The position numbers were made by a program, and so were the translations under genes. The notes under the pieces were generated by a model. That model saw only the letters and a program-made list of their open reading frames with translations, was not told where the DNA came from and did not search any database. Below, one piece after another: positions 1 to 8,276 of a DNA stretch of 43,540 nucleotides (positions are counted from its first letter, which is position 1; every line of letters starts with the position of its first letter). This stretch comes from CAZLXG01 sp964563585 (GTDB taxonomy: Bacteria; Bacteroidota; Bacteroidia; Flavobacteriales; Flavobacteriaceae): contig CAZLXG010000010.1 in assembly GCA_964563585.1 (NCBI GenBank), positions 1 to 43,540 on the forward strand, given 5' to 3'.

Positions 1-107
1 TTAAATATGATATTTTTTATATTGAAAACTGGTCTTTACTATTAGATTTTAAAATCACTATTCAAACATTCATAAATGCTTTAAAGGGAGAAGATAAAGC
101 ATACTAA
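1..107 (+). CDS. C-terminal end of a sugar transferase (WcaJ/WbaP-like), partial
   Basis: The first 107 bases are open in the frame that stops with TAA at 105-107. They encode a tail reading ENWSLLLDFKIT then NALKGEDKAY. A tail of the form 'Y-I-E-N-W-S-x-x-x-D-x-K-I' followed by 'KGxxxAY-stop' is what I know from bacterial undecaprenyl-phosphate hexose-1-phosphate transferases, which start repeat-unit synthesis at the inner membrane. The rest of the gene is outside the window, so the catalytic part cannot be checked. The glycosyltransferase begins about 10 bases after this stop, which fits one polysaccharide operon. The assignment rests on about 34 residues. Confidence 0.7.
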   Translation, partial: KYDIFYIENWSLLLDFKITIQTFINALKGEDKAY

Positions 108-117
108 TACATTTTAT

Positions 118-894
118 TTGACACCTTTAGTTTCAATAATAACACCAATGTTTAATTCTGAAACATTTATAGCAAAAACTATAAATAGTATTATTAATCA
201 AACATATCAAAACTGGGAATTAATTCTTATTGATGATTATTCAACAGATAAAACACTTCAGATAGCTCAAGATTTTATTGCTAACTCCAAAATCAAGTTA
301 GTTAAAAATAAAACCAACCAAGGAGCGGCAATTTCTAGAAATAAAGGAATTGAATTTGCTAAAGGTGCTTTTATAGCTTTTTTAGATGCGGATGATTTAT
401 GGAAACCAGAAAAGCTATCAAAACAAATAGCTTTTATGAAAGCTAAAAATTGTGATGTTTGTTTTAGTAGTTATGATTTAATAAACGAAAAAGGAAGTGT
501 ATTAAATAAGCAAATAAGAGCATTACCAGTTTTAAGCTATAAAAAACTTTTAAAAAGCAACTACATTGGAAATCTTACAGGAATCTATAGTGCAGAAAAG
601 TTAGGAAAAATAACGACTTCTAACTTACGGAAACGTCAAGATTGGTTATTATGGCTTGCGGCTATTAAAAAGTCTGGTAAGCCAGCAAAAAGCATTCAAG
701 AATCTTTAGCTTATTATCGTGTTAGGGATAATTCTATTTCCTCAAAGAAAATGAGTTTATTAAAATATAATTATGCTGTTTATAAAAGAGGATTAGGTTT
801 TTCAGCTATAAAATCTTTATATAGTATGTTGGTGTTTTTAAAAGAGCATTTTTTTGTAAAAGCGAAACAAAAAATTACTTTACAAGAGAAATAA
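118..894 (+). CDS. Family 2 glycosyltransferase (WcaA-like)
   Basis: This 258-residue protein is a GT-A fold glycosyltransferase that should transfer a sugar from an NDP-sugar onto a growing surface polysaccharide at the cytoplasmic face. The N-terminus (TPLVSIITPMFN) is the usual nucleotide-binding opening of the family. FLDADDLW, near residues 88-95, holds the Asp-x-Asp metal and donor site. A late Lys/Arg-rich QDWLLWL stretch matches the acceptor-side motif. The start is TTG at 118; no in-frame ATG lies between the upstream stop at 82 and this point, and the next ATG would cut into the first beta strand. The partial sugar transferase just upstream supports capsule or O-antigen synthesis. 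Its last 20 bases overlap the convergent gene on the other strand. Donor and acceptor are unknown. Confidence 0.88.
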   Translation: MTPLVSIITPMFNSETFIAKTINSIINQTYQNWELILIDDYSTDKTLQIAQDFIANSKIKLVKNKTNQGAAISRNKGIEFAKGAFIAFLDADDLWKPEKLSKQIAFMKAKNCDVCFSSYDLINEKGSVLNKQIRALPVLSYKKLLKSNYIGNLTGIYSAEKLGKITTSNLRKRQDWLLWLAAIKKSGKPAKSIQESLAYYRVRDNSISSKKMSLLKYNYAVYKRGLGFSAIKSLYSMLVFLKEHFFVKAKQKITLQEK

Positions 895-2191
895 ACTGTT
901 TCAATTTACCACTTTTTGAGCGTTGTAATTGGTTTTGTTTTTCAAAAAGAATAGTCAAATCTTTTTCAAGGTAATTTTTCATTTCTGTTTTAATTATTTT
1001 TATTTTTTCATTTGAAAGTTCATTTTTACTTACATAATAGATTTTGAAAGTATCTTTTTTAAGCTGTTCTATAATAAACTCTTTTACATTTCCATCATCT
1101 TCAATAATACTTTTGGTAATATAATAAAATGTAAGTCCAGCAGCTTTTTTTCCACTAGGTAATATAGCAATATCATTGGTTCGTCCAATTAATTTTTTAA
1201 GTATAGGCTTTTTAAGCGTACTTTGTTTTGAAAGTATACCAATATCTCCAATATCGTATCGAATAAATGGATGTGCTTTATTGTATAGAGAAGTAATAAC
1301 AATGCGTCCTTCTTCAGCTAAAGGAAGCGTATTATTTTGCTCATCAAGAATTTCTATAAATAAGGTTTCACTATTAACCTGCCATTCATCTTTAGGGTTT
1401 TGAAATGCAATTAAGTCTAATTCTGATGCACCATATTCATTAACAACAGGAACGCCAAATTGTTTTTCTAAAAGAAATTTATCATCATAAAAAAGCATTT
1501 CTGCTGTTACAATACATGTTTTAAGTGAAGGGCAAGCTGTTTTTAAAACAATATTTTTTCGTTCTAAAAACTTAGCAAATTGTACAATAGTACTTGTGTA
1601 ACCATTAATAAAACTGAAACTTGTATTTTGAAATTTTTCAAGATGCTTTTCAAAAGCGTTATCACTTAAATCGAATACAGAAAAGCGAAAACGATTACTT
1701 AAAAAATCTTTAAAATGTTCTTTGTAGTACCCTTTTTTGTCTAATGGAATGCCATAAAAACGAGCTTGTTTAGAACTGTTGAAATTTATATTATACCAAC
1801 TAAACCTATCTTTAATTTCGGCCCAAGTTAATGCGTGACAAAACTTGTCTTTAGCAAAAACAAACGGATTACCTGATGAGCCAGATGTTTTATTTATGTA
1901 CACATTTTTTGCTGTAAATCCACCAGAAAGTCTTTCGGATAACGGTTGTTGTAAATCTTGTTTCGTCATCACAGGAATGCTATTCCAATCTGAAGAATTT
2001 GCATCTTTGGCAAACGTTTTATAAAACGAATTATGTTTTAAATGATATGCAACTATGTTTTGCTTGCTAGTTTCAACATAAGCTTTAAATTCATCTTTAT
2101 TCTTATCCTGAATATTTTTCAATAAAGCACTAGCTTTCTTAATAGGAAAGCCATTTAACTGTAATGAAAGGTCGAATAAATTCAAAGACAT
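875..2191 (-). CDS. CapK/PaaK-like adenylate-forming enzyme (phenylacetate-CoA ligase family)
   Basis: This protein of about 438 residues belongs to the ANL superfamily branch annotated as phenylacetate-CoA ligase or CapK. Visible motifs are the phosphate-binding loop NKTSGSSGNPF (near residue 100), the adenylate motif VNEYGASEL in the middle, and RYDIGDIG, the conserved Asp region before the C-terminal domain. The start is the ATG at 2189-2191 (MSLNLFDLSLQLNG). The frame stays open 21 codons further upstream, but that stretch is AT-rich and unlike the family. CapK-type members usually sit in polysaccharide gene clusters, and here the neighbour is a glycosyltransferase, so adenylation of a small acid for sugar decoration is a reasonable inference. 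The substrate cannot be read from the sequence. It is shorter than true PaaK only at the N-terminus. Confidence 0.85.
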   Translation of the reverse strand: MSLNLFDLSLQLNGFPIKKASALLKNIQDKNKDEFKAYVETSKQNIVAYHLKHNSFYKTFAKDANSSDWNSIPVMTKQDLQQPLSERLSGGFTAKNVYINKTSGSSGNPFVFAKDKFCHALTWAEIKDRFSWYNINFNSSKQARFYGIPLDKKGYYKEHFKDFLSNRFRFSVFDLSDNAFEKHLEKFQNTSFSFINGYTSTIVQFAKFLERKNIVLKTACPSLKTCIVTAEMLFYDDKFLLEKQFGVPVVNEYGASELDLIAFQNPKDEWQVNSETLFIEILDEQNNTLPLAEEGRIVITSLYNKAHPFIRYDIGDIGILSKQSTLKKPILKKLIGRTNDIAILPSGKKAAGLTFYYITKSIIEDDGNVKEFIIEQLKKDTFKIYYVSKNELSNEKIKIIKTEMKNYLEKDLTILFEKQNQLQRSKSGKLKQFISLVK

Positions 2192-2241
2192 AATTTTTGT
2201 AAAGTAAATAAAAAATATTCGTGAATTTGTGGCATTAGTTT

Positions 2242-2249
2242 TATTTTTG
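2242..2249 (+). promoter_or_regulatory. Bacteroidota -7 box (TATTTTTG) for purD
   Basis: TATTTTTG matches the Bacteroidota housekeeping -7 consensus TAnnTTTG and lies 17 bases before the purD start codon, giving a short leader. No clear -33 TTG was found at the ideal distance. Confidence 0.5.
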
Positions 2250-2266
2250 CGCAAACAAGAAACAAC

Positions 2267-3538
2267 ATGACAATTTTAATTCTAGGATCTGGCGGAAGAG
2301 AACATACATTTGCTTGGAAAATAGCTCAAAGCCCTTTGTGTAAAGAAATATTTGTAGCACCAGGAAATTCTGGAACTGTAAATATAGCAACCAATGTAAA
2401 TATAGGTGTAACCGATTTTGAAGCAATTAAAGAATTGGTATTAGTAAAAGGTATTAATATGGTTGTTGTTGGACCAGAAGACCCTTTAGTGCAAGGTGTT
2501 CACGATTTCTTTTTAAATGATGATGCACTAAAGCATGTATCGATAATTGGGCCACAAAAAGCTGCGGCAGAATTAGAGGGTAGTAAAGAATTCGCGAAAG
2601 AATTTATGATGCGTCATAACATTCCAACGGCAGCCTATGAGTGTTTTAATAAAGATACTGTTGAAAAAGGCTATGCTTTTTTAGAAACCTTAAATCCGCC
2701 TTATGTTTTAAAAGCAGATGGTTTAGCGGCAGGAAAAGGTGTTATAATTCTTGAGAACTTAGAAGAAGCAAAAGCCGAATTAAAAAGCATGTTAGTAGAT
2801 GCTAAGTTTGGAGAAGCAAGTACCAAAGTAGTTATTGAAGAATTTTTGGATGGAATTGAGATAAGCTGTTTTGTGCTTACCGATGGCGAAAACTATAAAA
2901 TTTTACCAACAGCAAAAGATTATAAGCGTATAGGTGAAGGAGATACAGGGCTAAATACAGGTGGAATGGGAGCAATTTCTCCAGTACCCTTTGCAACTGA
3001 AGAGTTTCTTAATAAAATAGAAGAACGCATTGTAAAACCAACAATTAACGGTTTTAAAAAGGATAATTTACCATATATAGGATTTGTATTTATTGGACTT
3101 ATTAAAGTTGGAAACGACCCTAAAGTAATAGAATATAATGTACGTATGGGCGATCCAGAAACCGAAGTGGTATTGCCAAGGCTTAAAAATGATTTTGTAG
3201 AAATACTTAAAGCCATGTCTAATAAAACATTAGATGAAATAGATATTGAAATTGACGAACGTGCAGCAACAACTATTATGCTAGTGTCTGGAGGTTATCC
3301 TGAAGCTTACGAAAAAGGAAAAGAAATTACAGGTATTGATGCAATAGAAGATTCAATAGTTTTTCATGCAGGAGCAATATTAAAAGAAGGTAGAGTTGTA
3401 ACCTCAGGCGGGCGTGTTATGGCAATAACATCTTATGGTGACACGTACCAAGAAGCCATAAAAAAATCTTATCAGAACATAGAAAAACTACGTTTTGATA
3501 AGATGAATTACCGTAAAGATATTGGTTTTGATTTATAA
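2267..3538 (+). CDS. purD: Phosphoribosylamine-glycine ligase (GAR synthetase)
   Basis: PurD joins glycine to 5-phosphoribosylamine using ATP, the second step of de novo purine synthesis, in the cytoplasm. The 423-residue length is normal. The N-terminus MTILILGSGGREHTFAWKI is the family signature. The ATP-grasp domain shows VLKADGLAAGKGV, NTGGMGAISP and the metal-binding EYNVRMGDPETE. The C-terminal domain ends in a typical SYQNIEKLRF helix. No other pur gene is nearby, so it is a stand-alone locus. Its end overlaps the convergent small membrane-protein gene by six bases. Identification is secure. Confidence 0.98.
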   Translation: MTILILGSGGREHTFAWKIAQSPLCKEIFVAPGNSGTVNIATNVNIGVTDFEAIKELVLVKGINMVVVGPEDPLVQGVHDFFLNDDALKHVSIIGPQKAAAELEGSKEFAKEFMMRHNIPTAAYECFNKDTVEKGYAFLETLNPPYVLKADGLAAGKGVIILENLEEAKAELKSMLVDAKFGEASTKVVIEEFLDGIEISCFVLTDGENYKILPTAKDYKRIGEGDTGLNTGGMGAISPVPFATEEFLNKIEERIVKPTINGFKKDNLPYIGFVFIGLIKVGNDPKVIEYNVRMGDPETEVVLPRLKNDFVEILKAMSNKTLDEIDIEIDERAATTIMLVSGGYPEAYEKGKEITGIDAIEDSIVFHAGAILKEGRVVTSGGRVMAITSYGDTYQEAIKKSYQNIEKLRFDKMNYRKDIGFDL

Positions 3539-3760
3539 GTAAGAATGAGCAGAAATACTTTTATCTTCCTCATTATTATCATTAAATATTTTTAATTGAA
3601 ACATCCAATAAACCATTGCAATAAATCCAATAAGGATAAGAATCCAAGAAATTGTATTTGCAGCAAACCAGTTTTCTAGTTCTAATGCGGTTAATGCATC
3701 AAGTGGTAAAAAAAGCACATCAACAAATAAATCTTGTATAGCGTAAAAGAAATCTTTCAT
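3533..3760 (-). CDS. Small membrane protein, DUF6341-like
   Basis: This 75-residue protein starts at the ATG at 3758-3760 (MKDFFYAIQDLF). It has an amphipathic N-terminal half (FFYAIQDLFVDVLFLPLDAL), then LELENWFAANT, and one strong transmembrane helix (SWILILIGFIAMVYWMF) before an acidic tail ending ISAHSYL. I recognise this layout as a Flavobacteriaceae-specific family annotated DUF6341; no function is known. It shares a divergent promoter region of about 40 bases with the membrane gene at 3800, so the two may be co-regulated. Its 3' end overlaps purD convergently. The family name is from memory. Confidence 0.8.
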   Translation of the reverse strand: MKDFFYAIQDLFVDVLFLPLDALTALELENWFAANTISWILILIGFIAMVYWMFQLKIFNDNNEEDKSISAHSYL

Positions 3761-3779
3761 AGTTAGTATATTTACGTAG

Positions 3780-3809
3780 CAAAAATACAAAACCTGTTAA
3801 TGATAACAA
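3780..3809 (-). promoter_or_regulatory. Promoter for the DUF6341-like gene
   Basis: On the minus strand TATTTTTG (3780-3787) follows TTG (3807-3809) with 19 bases between, matching the Bacteroidota TTG/TAnnTTTG promoter. The -33 element lies inside the first codons of the divergent gene that starts at 3800. Confidence 0.55.
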
Positions 3810-4723
3810 GCATTTTTAGTAAATCAAAGCCAATAAATTTTATTATTGTTTTTTTTGTTACGCTTTTAACTTTTATAGTAGCTAATTTAAAACAAATAGA
3901 AGAACCAATAAATATGGCATTTGTTTTAAAGCAAATGGCGTTGTTTTTTGTTTGTTTTATATCAATATTAGTTCTCAATTTTATAGTTGAAAAAAATAAT
4001 TTAACTCAAAAAAACAATTACGAAACCCTGTTGCTTAGTTTGTTTTTATTAACGATTTCTCAAGTTGTAAGCAATGAAAATATTCTTTACGCAAACTTTT
4101 TTGTACTACTTGGACTTAGAAGAATAATAAGTTTACGCACACAAACAAACGTTAAAAAAAAGTTATTTGATGCTGCTTTTTGGATTACAATAGCATCATT
4201 CTTTTTCTTTTGGGCAATTTTATTTTTGCTCCTAATATTCATCACACTTTTGTTTTATACCAATAATAAAGTAAGGCATTGGCTTATCCCTTTCGTAGGG
4301 ATGGCTACGGTTTTATTAATTGCTGTTTGTATATCTGTGATTTTGAACAACACTTTTTTAGGGATTTTTGATAGTTTTAAAGGTGTAAGCTATGATTTTA
4401 GTAGTTATAATTCGCCGCAATTTATTATCGCAATTACCATGTTATTTTCTTTTGGAATTTGGGCCTCCATTTTTTTTATAAAAAATATTAAGCACAAAAA
4501 GAAAGCATTAAGACCGTCGTTTAAAACAATCTTAATAACTGTAATAATTGCATTTGTAATAATTGTGTTAGCGCCAAAAAAAAATGGTAGTGAGTTTTTG
4601 TTTTTGTTAGCACCTTTAGCTATTATAATTACTAATTATATTGAAACCATTCAAGATAAATGGTTTAAAGAGCTTTTCCTTTTTGTAATTATAGCATTGC
4701 CTTTTGTGCTTTTATTGCTGTAG
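3800..4723 (+). CDS. Polytopic membrane protein, DUF6427-like
   Basis: This 307-residue integral membrane protein has about eight hydrophobic helices. They include FIIVFFVTLLTFIVANL near the N-terminus, FFFFWAILFLLLIFITLLFY in the middle, and ELFLFVIIALPFVLLLL at the very C-terminus. The opening MITSIFSKSKPINF and its position beside upp and the DUF6341-like gene match the family annotated DUF6427 in Flavobacteriaceae. No catalytic motif is visible, and a transport or assembly role would be a guess. The gene runs into the convergent upp gene with a 12-base overlap, and no terminator hairpin separates them. Confidence 0.8.
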   Translation: MITSIFSKSKPINFIIVFFVTLLTFIVANLKQIEEPINMAFVLKQMALFFVCFISILVLNFIVEKNNLTQKNNYETLLLSLFLLTISQVVSNENILYANFFVLLGLRRIISLRTQTNVKKKLFDAAFWITIASFFFFWAILFLLLIFITLLFYTNNKVRHWLIPFVGMATVLLIAVCISVILNNTFLGIFDSFKGVSYDFSSYNSPQFIIAITMLFSFGIWASIFFIKNIKHKKKALRPSFKTILITVIIAFVIIVLAPKKNGSEFLFLLAPLAIIITNYIETIQDKWFKELFLFVIIALPFVLLLL

Positions 4724-5371
4724 TTTTTCACCAAAAGCTAAATCGCCCGCATCGCCAAGCCCAGGAATAATATACCCTTTACTGTTTAGTTTTTCATCAA
4801 TCGCTGCAATCCATAAATGCGTATTTTTATCGAAATTTTCATTAATAAAATCTACGCCATCTTGTGCTCCAATAACACTAACTAAATGCACTTCTTTTGG
4901 TGTTCCAAATGGTTTTAGAGCTTCAAAAGTAGCTAGCATAGATTGCCCACTTGCTAACATTGGATCTGCTAAAATTAACGTTTTGTTTTCAAGACTTGGA
5001 CACGCCAAGTATTCAACAATAATTTCAAAACTTTCAGGATTATGTTTATGATGTCGGTAAGCCGAAATAAAAGCGTTTTCAGCATTATCAAAATAATTTA
5101 ATAATCCATTATGTAAAGGAACCCCAGCTCTTAAAATAGAACATAATACAATATTATTTTCTACCAATTCAGTTATAGAAATCCCTAAGGGTGTTTCTAT
5201 TTTAGTAGAATTATAATTTAATGTTTTGCTCATTTCATAACCTAAAATTTCACCAATTCGTTCTATATTTCGTCTAAAACGCATGCTATCTTTTTGAATA
5301 TCAACATGTCGTAATTCGGAAATGAATGTATTTAAAATGGAGTTTTCTTTGGATAAATTATGAATTTTCAT
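4712..5371 (-). CDS. upp: Uracil phosphoribosyltransferase
   Basis: Upp converts uracil and PRPP to UMP in pyrimidine salvage, in the cytoplasm. The 219-residue length is close to the family norm. SILRAGVPLHNGL (about 78-90) is the conserved PRPP-contacting segment. ILADPMLASGQSM (about 133-145) is the PRPP-binding loop, with the metal-contacting Asp and flexible SG. The C-terminal GLGDAGDLAFGE forms the uracil pocket. The start at 5371 gives the usual short N-terminal helix. It is transcribed alone and convergent with the DUF6427-like gene. This member is the slightly divergent Bacteroidota type, but all key motifs are intact. Confidence 0.96.
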   Translation of the reverse strand: MKIHNLSKENSILNTFISELRHVDIQKDSMRFRRNIERIGEILGYEMSKTLNYNSTKIETPLGISITELVENNIVLCSILRAGVPLHNGLLNYFDNAENAFISAYRHHKHNPESFEIIVEYLACPSLENKTLILADPMLASGQSMLATFEALKPFGTPKEVHLVSVIGAQDGVDFINENFDKNTHLWIAAIDEKLNSKGYIIPGLGDAGDLAFGEKLQQ

Positions 5372-5413
5372 ATTGTATATTATTAAGAGATTACTAAGTT
5401 AACAAAATAGACT

Positions 5414-5421
5414 TATATTTG
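5414..5421 (+). promoter_or_regulatory. Bacteroidota -7 box (TATATTTG) for the DUF4254 gene
   Basis: TATATTTG fits TAnnTTTG and lies 19 bases before the DUF4254 start codon, in the divergent spacer shared with upp. A convincing -33 element is not visible. Confidence 0.45.
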
Positions 5422-5440
5422 TATTTTAAAATTAAATCGA

Positions 5441-6049
5441 ATGTTTTCAGACAAGGCAAACACCATTTTTCAAGACGTTATAAAAACCTATAAAGTATTA
5501 AATACTGTAGACCAATCATTTCAAAATAAGTATAATAAAAATGAAGATTTAATTGCTCATTTATTATACAGAAAATGTTGGATTGACACTGTTCAATGGG
5601 CTTATGAAGATATTATTCGCGACCCGAAAATAGATCCTGTAGCTGCATTAACTTTAAAAAGAAAGATTGATGCATCAAATCAAGATAGAACAGATACTGT
5701 TGAATATGTTGACAGTTATTTTCTTCAAAAATATGCAAATGCACAAGTTAAAGATGGTGCAAAAATAAACTCTGAAAGTCCTGCTTGGGTAATTGATAGA
5801 TTATCTATTTTGGCTCTAAAGGTGTATCATATGAATCTTGAAACAGAACGTACAGATGCTACAGATGAACATAAAGCGGCATGCCAGAAAAAACTTGATG
5901 TGTTGTTAGAGCAACGTGTAGATTTAAGTACTGCTTTAGATGATTTGTTACAAGACATTGAAAACGGAGATAAGTACATGAAAGTGTATAAACAAATGAA
6001 GATGTATAATGATGATGAGCTAAATCCTGTTTTGCGAGGGCAAAAATAA
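5441..6049 (+). CDS. DUF4254 family protein
   Basis: This 202-residue soluble, helical protein opens MFSDKANTIFQDVIKTY and carries the family block LIAHLLYRKCWIDTVQWAYEDIIRDP (about 37-62) followed by LKRKIDASNQDRTDTVEYVD. I recognise these as DUF4254, a Bacteroidota family of unknown biochemical function. The stop codon is followed directly by the ATG of a family 9 glycosyltransferase (no spacer), so the two are translationally coupled. That supports a role in LPS or surface-glycan assembly by context only. No catalytic site can be named; the conserved Arg, His and Asp of the HLLYRKCWID block are candidates. No signal peptide or membrane segment is present. Confidence 0.88.
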   Translation: MFSDKANTIFQDVIKTYKVLNTVDQSFQNKYNKNEDLIAHLLYRKCWIDTVQWAYEDIIRDPKIDPVAALTLKRKIDASNQDRTDTVEYVDSYFLQKYANAQVKDGAKINSESPAWVIDRLSILALKVYHMNLETERTDATDEHKAACQKKLDVLLEQRVDLSTALDDLLQDIENGDKYMKVYKQMKMYNDDELNPVLRGQK

Positions 6050-7069
6050 ATGCCAAAATTACTTAAACATATTTTAGTAATTCGCCTTTCTGCAATGGGC
6101 GATGTTGCTATGATTGTTCCTGTTTTACAAGCGTTTTCCGAACAATACCCCAACGTTAAAATAACTGTTTTAACTAGAAGTTTTTTTACACCCTTTTTTA
6201 AAAATTTACCAAATGTTGCCGTGTTCTCTGCCGATGTTAATGGAAAGCATAAAGGTGTTTTCGGCTTATATAAACTTTCAAAAGAATTAAAAGCAATAGG
6301 AATTGATGCTGTTGCAGATTTACATAATGTGTTGCGAAGTAAAACACTAAAATTCTTTTTATTTGGAAAACAATTCATTCAAATTGATAAAGGAAGAGTA
6401 GAAAAAAAAGCATTGGTTTCTGGAGAATCATTCCATCAATTAAAAACTACACACCAACGTTATGCTGATGTGTTTAAAAAACTAGGCTTTGTTCTAGATA
6501 TAAAAAGCCCAACATTCCCTAAGCGATTAAAATTAAATAACAAGACACAAGTTATTGTTAGTAATGACACAAAAAAATGGATTGGAATTGCGCCTTTTGC
6601 TGCACACGAAGGCAAAATGTATCCTTTAGATTTAATGGAAAAAGTTATTGAATCACTTTCAAAAGATTATAAAGTGATTTTATTTGGAGGTGGAAAGCAT
6701 GAAATGAAGGTTTTAAATAAACTAGAAAATACTTTTAAAAACACAATAAATGTTGCTGGTAAATTAACACTAAGTGAAGAAATGGATGTGATTTCAAATT
6801 TAGACATGATGCTTTCTATGGATTCAGGAAATGCACATATTGCTGCCATGTTAGGAATAAAGGTTGTTACTATTTGGGGTGTAACACATCCGTTTGCTGG
6901 TTTTGCACCATTTAATCAACCAGAAGATTTTGCGATAGTTTCTAATAGAAATCTGTTTCCAGAAATCCCAACGTCTATTTATGGGAATAAATATCCAGAG
7001 AGTTATAGGGAAGTTTCAAGAAGTATTGCGCCAGAAACTATAATTAATAAAATTGTTTCTATTGTGTAA
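6050..7069 (+). CDS. Glycosyltransferase family 9 (heptosyltransferase-like)
   Basis: This 339-residue GT-B protein resembles ADP-heptose:LPS heptosyltransferases, which extend the LPS inner core on the cytoplasmic face. The N-terminal Rossmann half shows HILVIRLSAMGDVAMIVPVL (about 7-26), where the Asp after AMG is the usual catalytic base. The C-terminal half shows IGIAPFAAHEGKMYP, ILFGGGKHE and SMDSGNAHIAAMLGIK, the nucleotide-sugar site, then TIWGVTHPFAGFAP. It follows the DUF4254 gene with no gap. Whether the sugar is heptose is not certain: many Bacteroidota GT9 enzymes are annotated only by family. Confidence 0.92.
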   Translation: MPKLLKHILVIRLSAMGDVAMIVPVLQAFSEQYPNVKITVLTRSFFTPFFKNLPNVAVFSADVNGKHKGVFGLYKLSKELKAIGIDAVADLHNVLRSKTLKFFLFGKQFIQIDKGRVEKKALVSGESFHQLKTTHQRYADVFKKLGFVLDIKSPTFPKRLKLNNKTQVIVSNDTKKWIGIAPFAAHEGKMYPLDLMEKVIESLSKDYKVILFGGGKHEMKVLNKLENTFKNTINVAGKLTLSEEMDVISNLDMMLSMDSGNAHIAAMLGIKVVTIWGVTHPFAGFAPFNQPEDFAIVSNRNLFPEIPTSIYGNKYPESYREVSRSIAPETIINKIVSIV

Positions 7070-7097
7070 AAGCGAAGTGGTCTACTTCTAAATATTT

Positions 7098-8156
7098 TTA
7101 AACATCATCATAGTCAACCTTAATAGTTGCTGTTGTTGGATGTGCTTGACAGGTTAAAATTAAACCTTCGGCAACTTCACTATCAGTTAAAATATTATTC
7201 TGCTTCATAGTTACTTCACCTTCTGTTAAACGCGCTAAACAGCTACTACAAATACCGCCTTGACAAGAATAAGGCGCATCTAAATCTTCATCTAAAGCAG
7301 CTTCTAAAACGGTTTGTTTTTGAGACATTTCGAACGTAGTTTCTTCATCATCTACCATAACAGTAATTGTAGTTTTTCCGCTACCACTAGTTGTTTGTTC
7401 ATTAATTTCGGCAGGTTTTGCGGCTTTAAAAAGTTCGAAATGCACACTGTTTTCATTTATACCATGTTCGGTTAAAACATCTTTTACAGTATAAATCATA
7501 GCTTCTGGTCCGCATAAATAAAAGGCGTCAACCTCAACATGTTTATGTTCGTTTTTCATCACATAATTAACCGTGCTTTTTTCTATACGACCAAATATTG
7601 AGTTGTCTTCATCCTTTCTACTAAATACAAATTGAATTGAGAAACGTTCTTTATATTGGTGTTGAAGTTCTAAAAGTTCGTTTAAAAACATAGTATCGTC
7701 CGTAGTTTTATTACCATAAACGAGAATAACTTTACTATGCACTTCTTCTTCTAAAGCACATTTTATAATACTTAAAACTGGTGTTATTCCACTTCCTGCT
7801 ACAAATGCAGCAATATTTTTGGTTTTAGAATCATTAGGTTCAAAAACAAAACGACCTTTTGGAGGAGCAACTTCTAAAACATCATCAACTTTAAGTGTGT
7901 TGTTTGCATAAGATGAAAACGTACCGTCTTTAATTGCCTTAATCGCTACTTTAAGGTCACCACTTTTTGGTGAAGAACATAGCGAATAATCACGTCGAAT
8001 TTCATTGCCATCAATTTTAGTTTTTAAAGTAATATATTGTCCCGCTTTAAAAGCAAAAGTGTCTTTTAAATTATCAGGAACATTAAAAGTTATAGCAACT
8101 GCTTTATCAGTTTCTCTTTTTATTTCTTTTATTGAAAGTTGATGAAATTGTGACAT
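7098..8156 (-). CDS. PaaE-type ferredoxin-NAD(P)H reductase with C-terminal 2Fe-2S domain
   Basis: This protein of about 352 residues passes electrons from NAD(P)H through FAD to a plant-type 2Fe-2S centre. The FAD domain carries RRDYSLCSSPKSG (the RxYS flavin motif) and PPKGRFVF. The nucleotide domain has FVAGSGITPVLSII, LVYGNKTTDD and FYLCGPEAMI. The C-terminal ferredoxin domain has CQGGICSSC (C-x4-C-x2-C) and the fourth ligand in LTCQAHP. The start is ATG at 8154-8156 (MSQFHQLSIKEI); six further codons are open upstream but overlap the promoter. The architecture matches PaaE of phenylacetate oxygenase, but no paa genes are nearby, so in this lineage it is probably a general reductase with an unknown partner. 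Confidence 0.92.
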   Translation of the reverse strand: MSQFHQLSIKEIKRETDKAVAITFNVPDNLKDTFAFKAGQYITLKTKIDGNEIRRDYSLCSSPKSGDLKVAIKAIKDGTFSSYANNTLKVDDVLEVAPPKGRFVFEPNDSKTKNIAAFVAGSGITPVLSIIKCALEEEVHSKVILVYGNKTTDDTMFLNELLELQHQYKERFSIQFVFSRKDEDNSIFGRIEKSTVNYVMKNEHKHVEVDAFYLCGPEAMIYTVKDVLTEHGINENSVHFELFKAAKPAEINEQTTSGSGKTTITVMVDDEETTFEMSQKQTVLEAALDEDLDAPYSCQGGICSSCLARLTEGEVTMKQNNILTDSEVAEGLILTCQAHPTTATIKVDYDDV

Positions 8157-8171
8157 GTGTATAATTTTATA

Positions 8172-8179
8172 CAAAAATA
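8172..8179 (-). promoter_or_regulatory. Bacteroidota -7 box (TATTTTTG) for the ferredoxin reductase
   Basis: On the minus strand TATTTTTG lies 15 bases before the ATG at 8156. This placement is one reason for preferring the shorter start, because the longer frame would begin inside the box. Confidence 0.5.
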
Positions 8180-8276
8180 GTGAAGTTGCTTTTTAAATTT
8201 TAACTTTATTTGTAACAAATGATATAAAATCTTTACTAATACAGTAATTCAACAAAAACCACAACAAACCATTGCT

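Noticed and set aside
4704..5051. 115-codon plus-strand frame over the upp 3' half
   Set aside because: It is antisense to a well-conserved enzyme and unlike any known family.
5827..6378. 183-codon open frame on the minus strand across the DUF4254-GT9 junction
   Set aside because: It lies wholly opposite two clearly conserved genes, starts inside one and ends inside the other, and its protein has no recognisable domain.
7070..7097. Possible terminator between the GT9 and ferredoxin reductase genes (GAAGT..ACTTC)
   Set aside because: A 5-bp stem with no adjacent T-run is too weak to call.
7098..8156. Phenylacetate degradation role for the PaaE-like reductase and the PaaK-like ligase
   Set aside because: No paaABCD or other pathway genes are present. 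The two genes are 5 kb apart, and the PaaK-like gene sits with glycosyltransferases, so CapK-type function is more likely.
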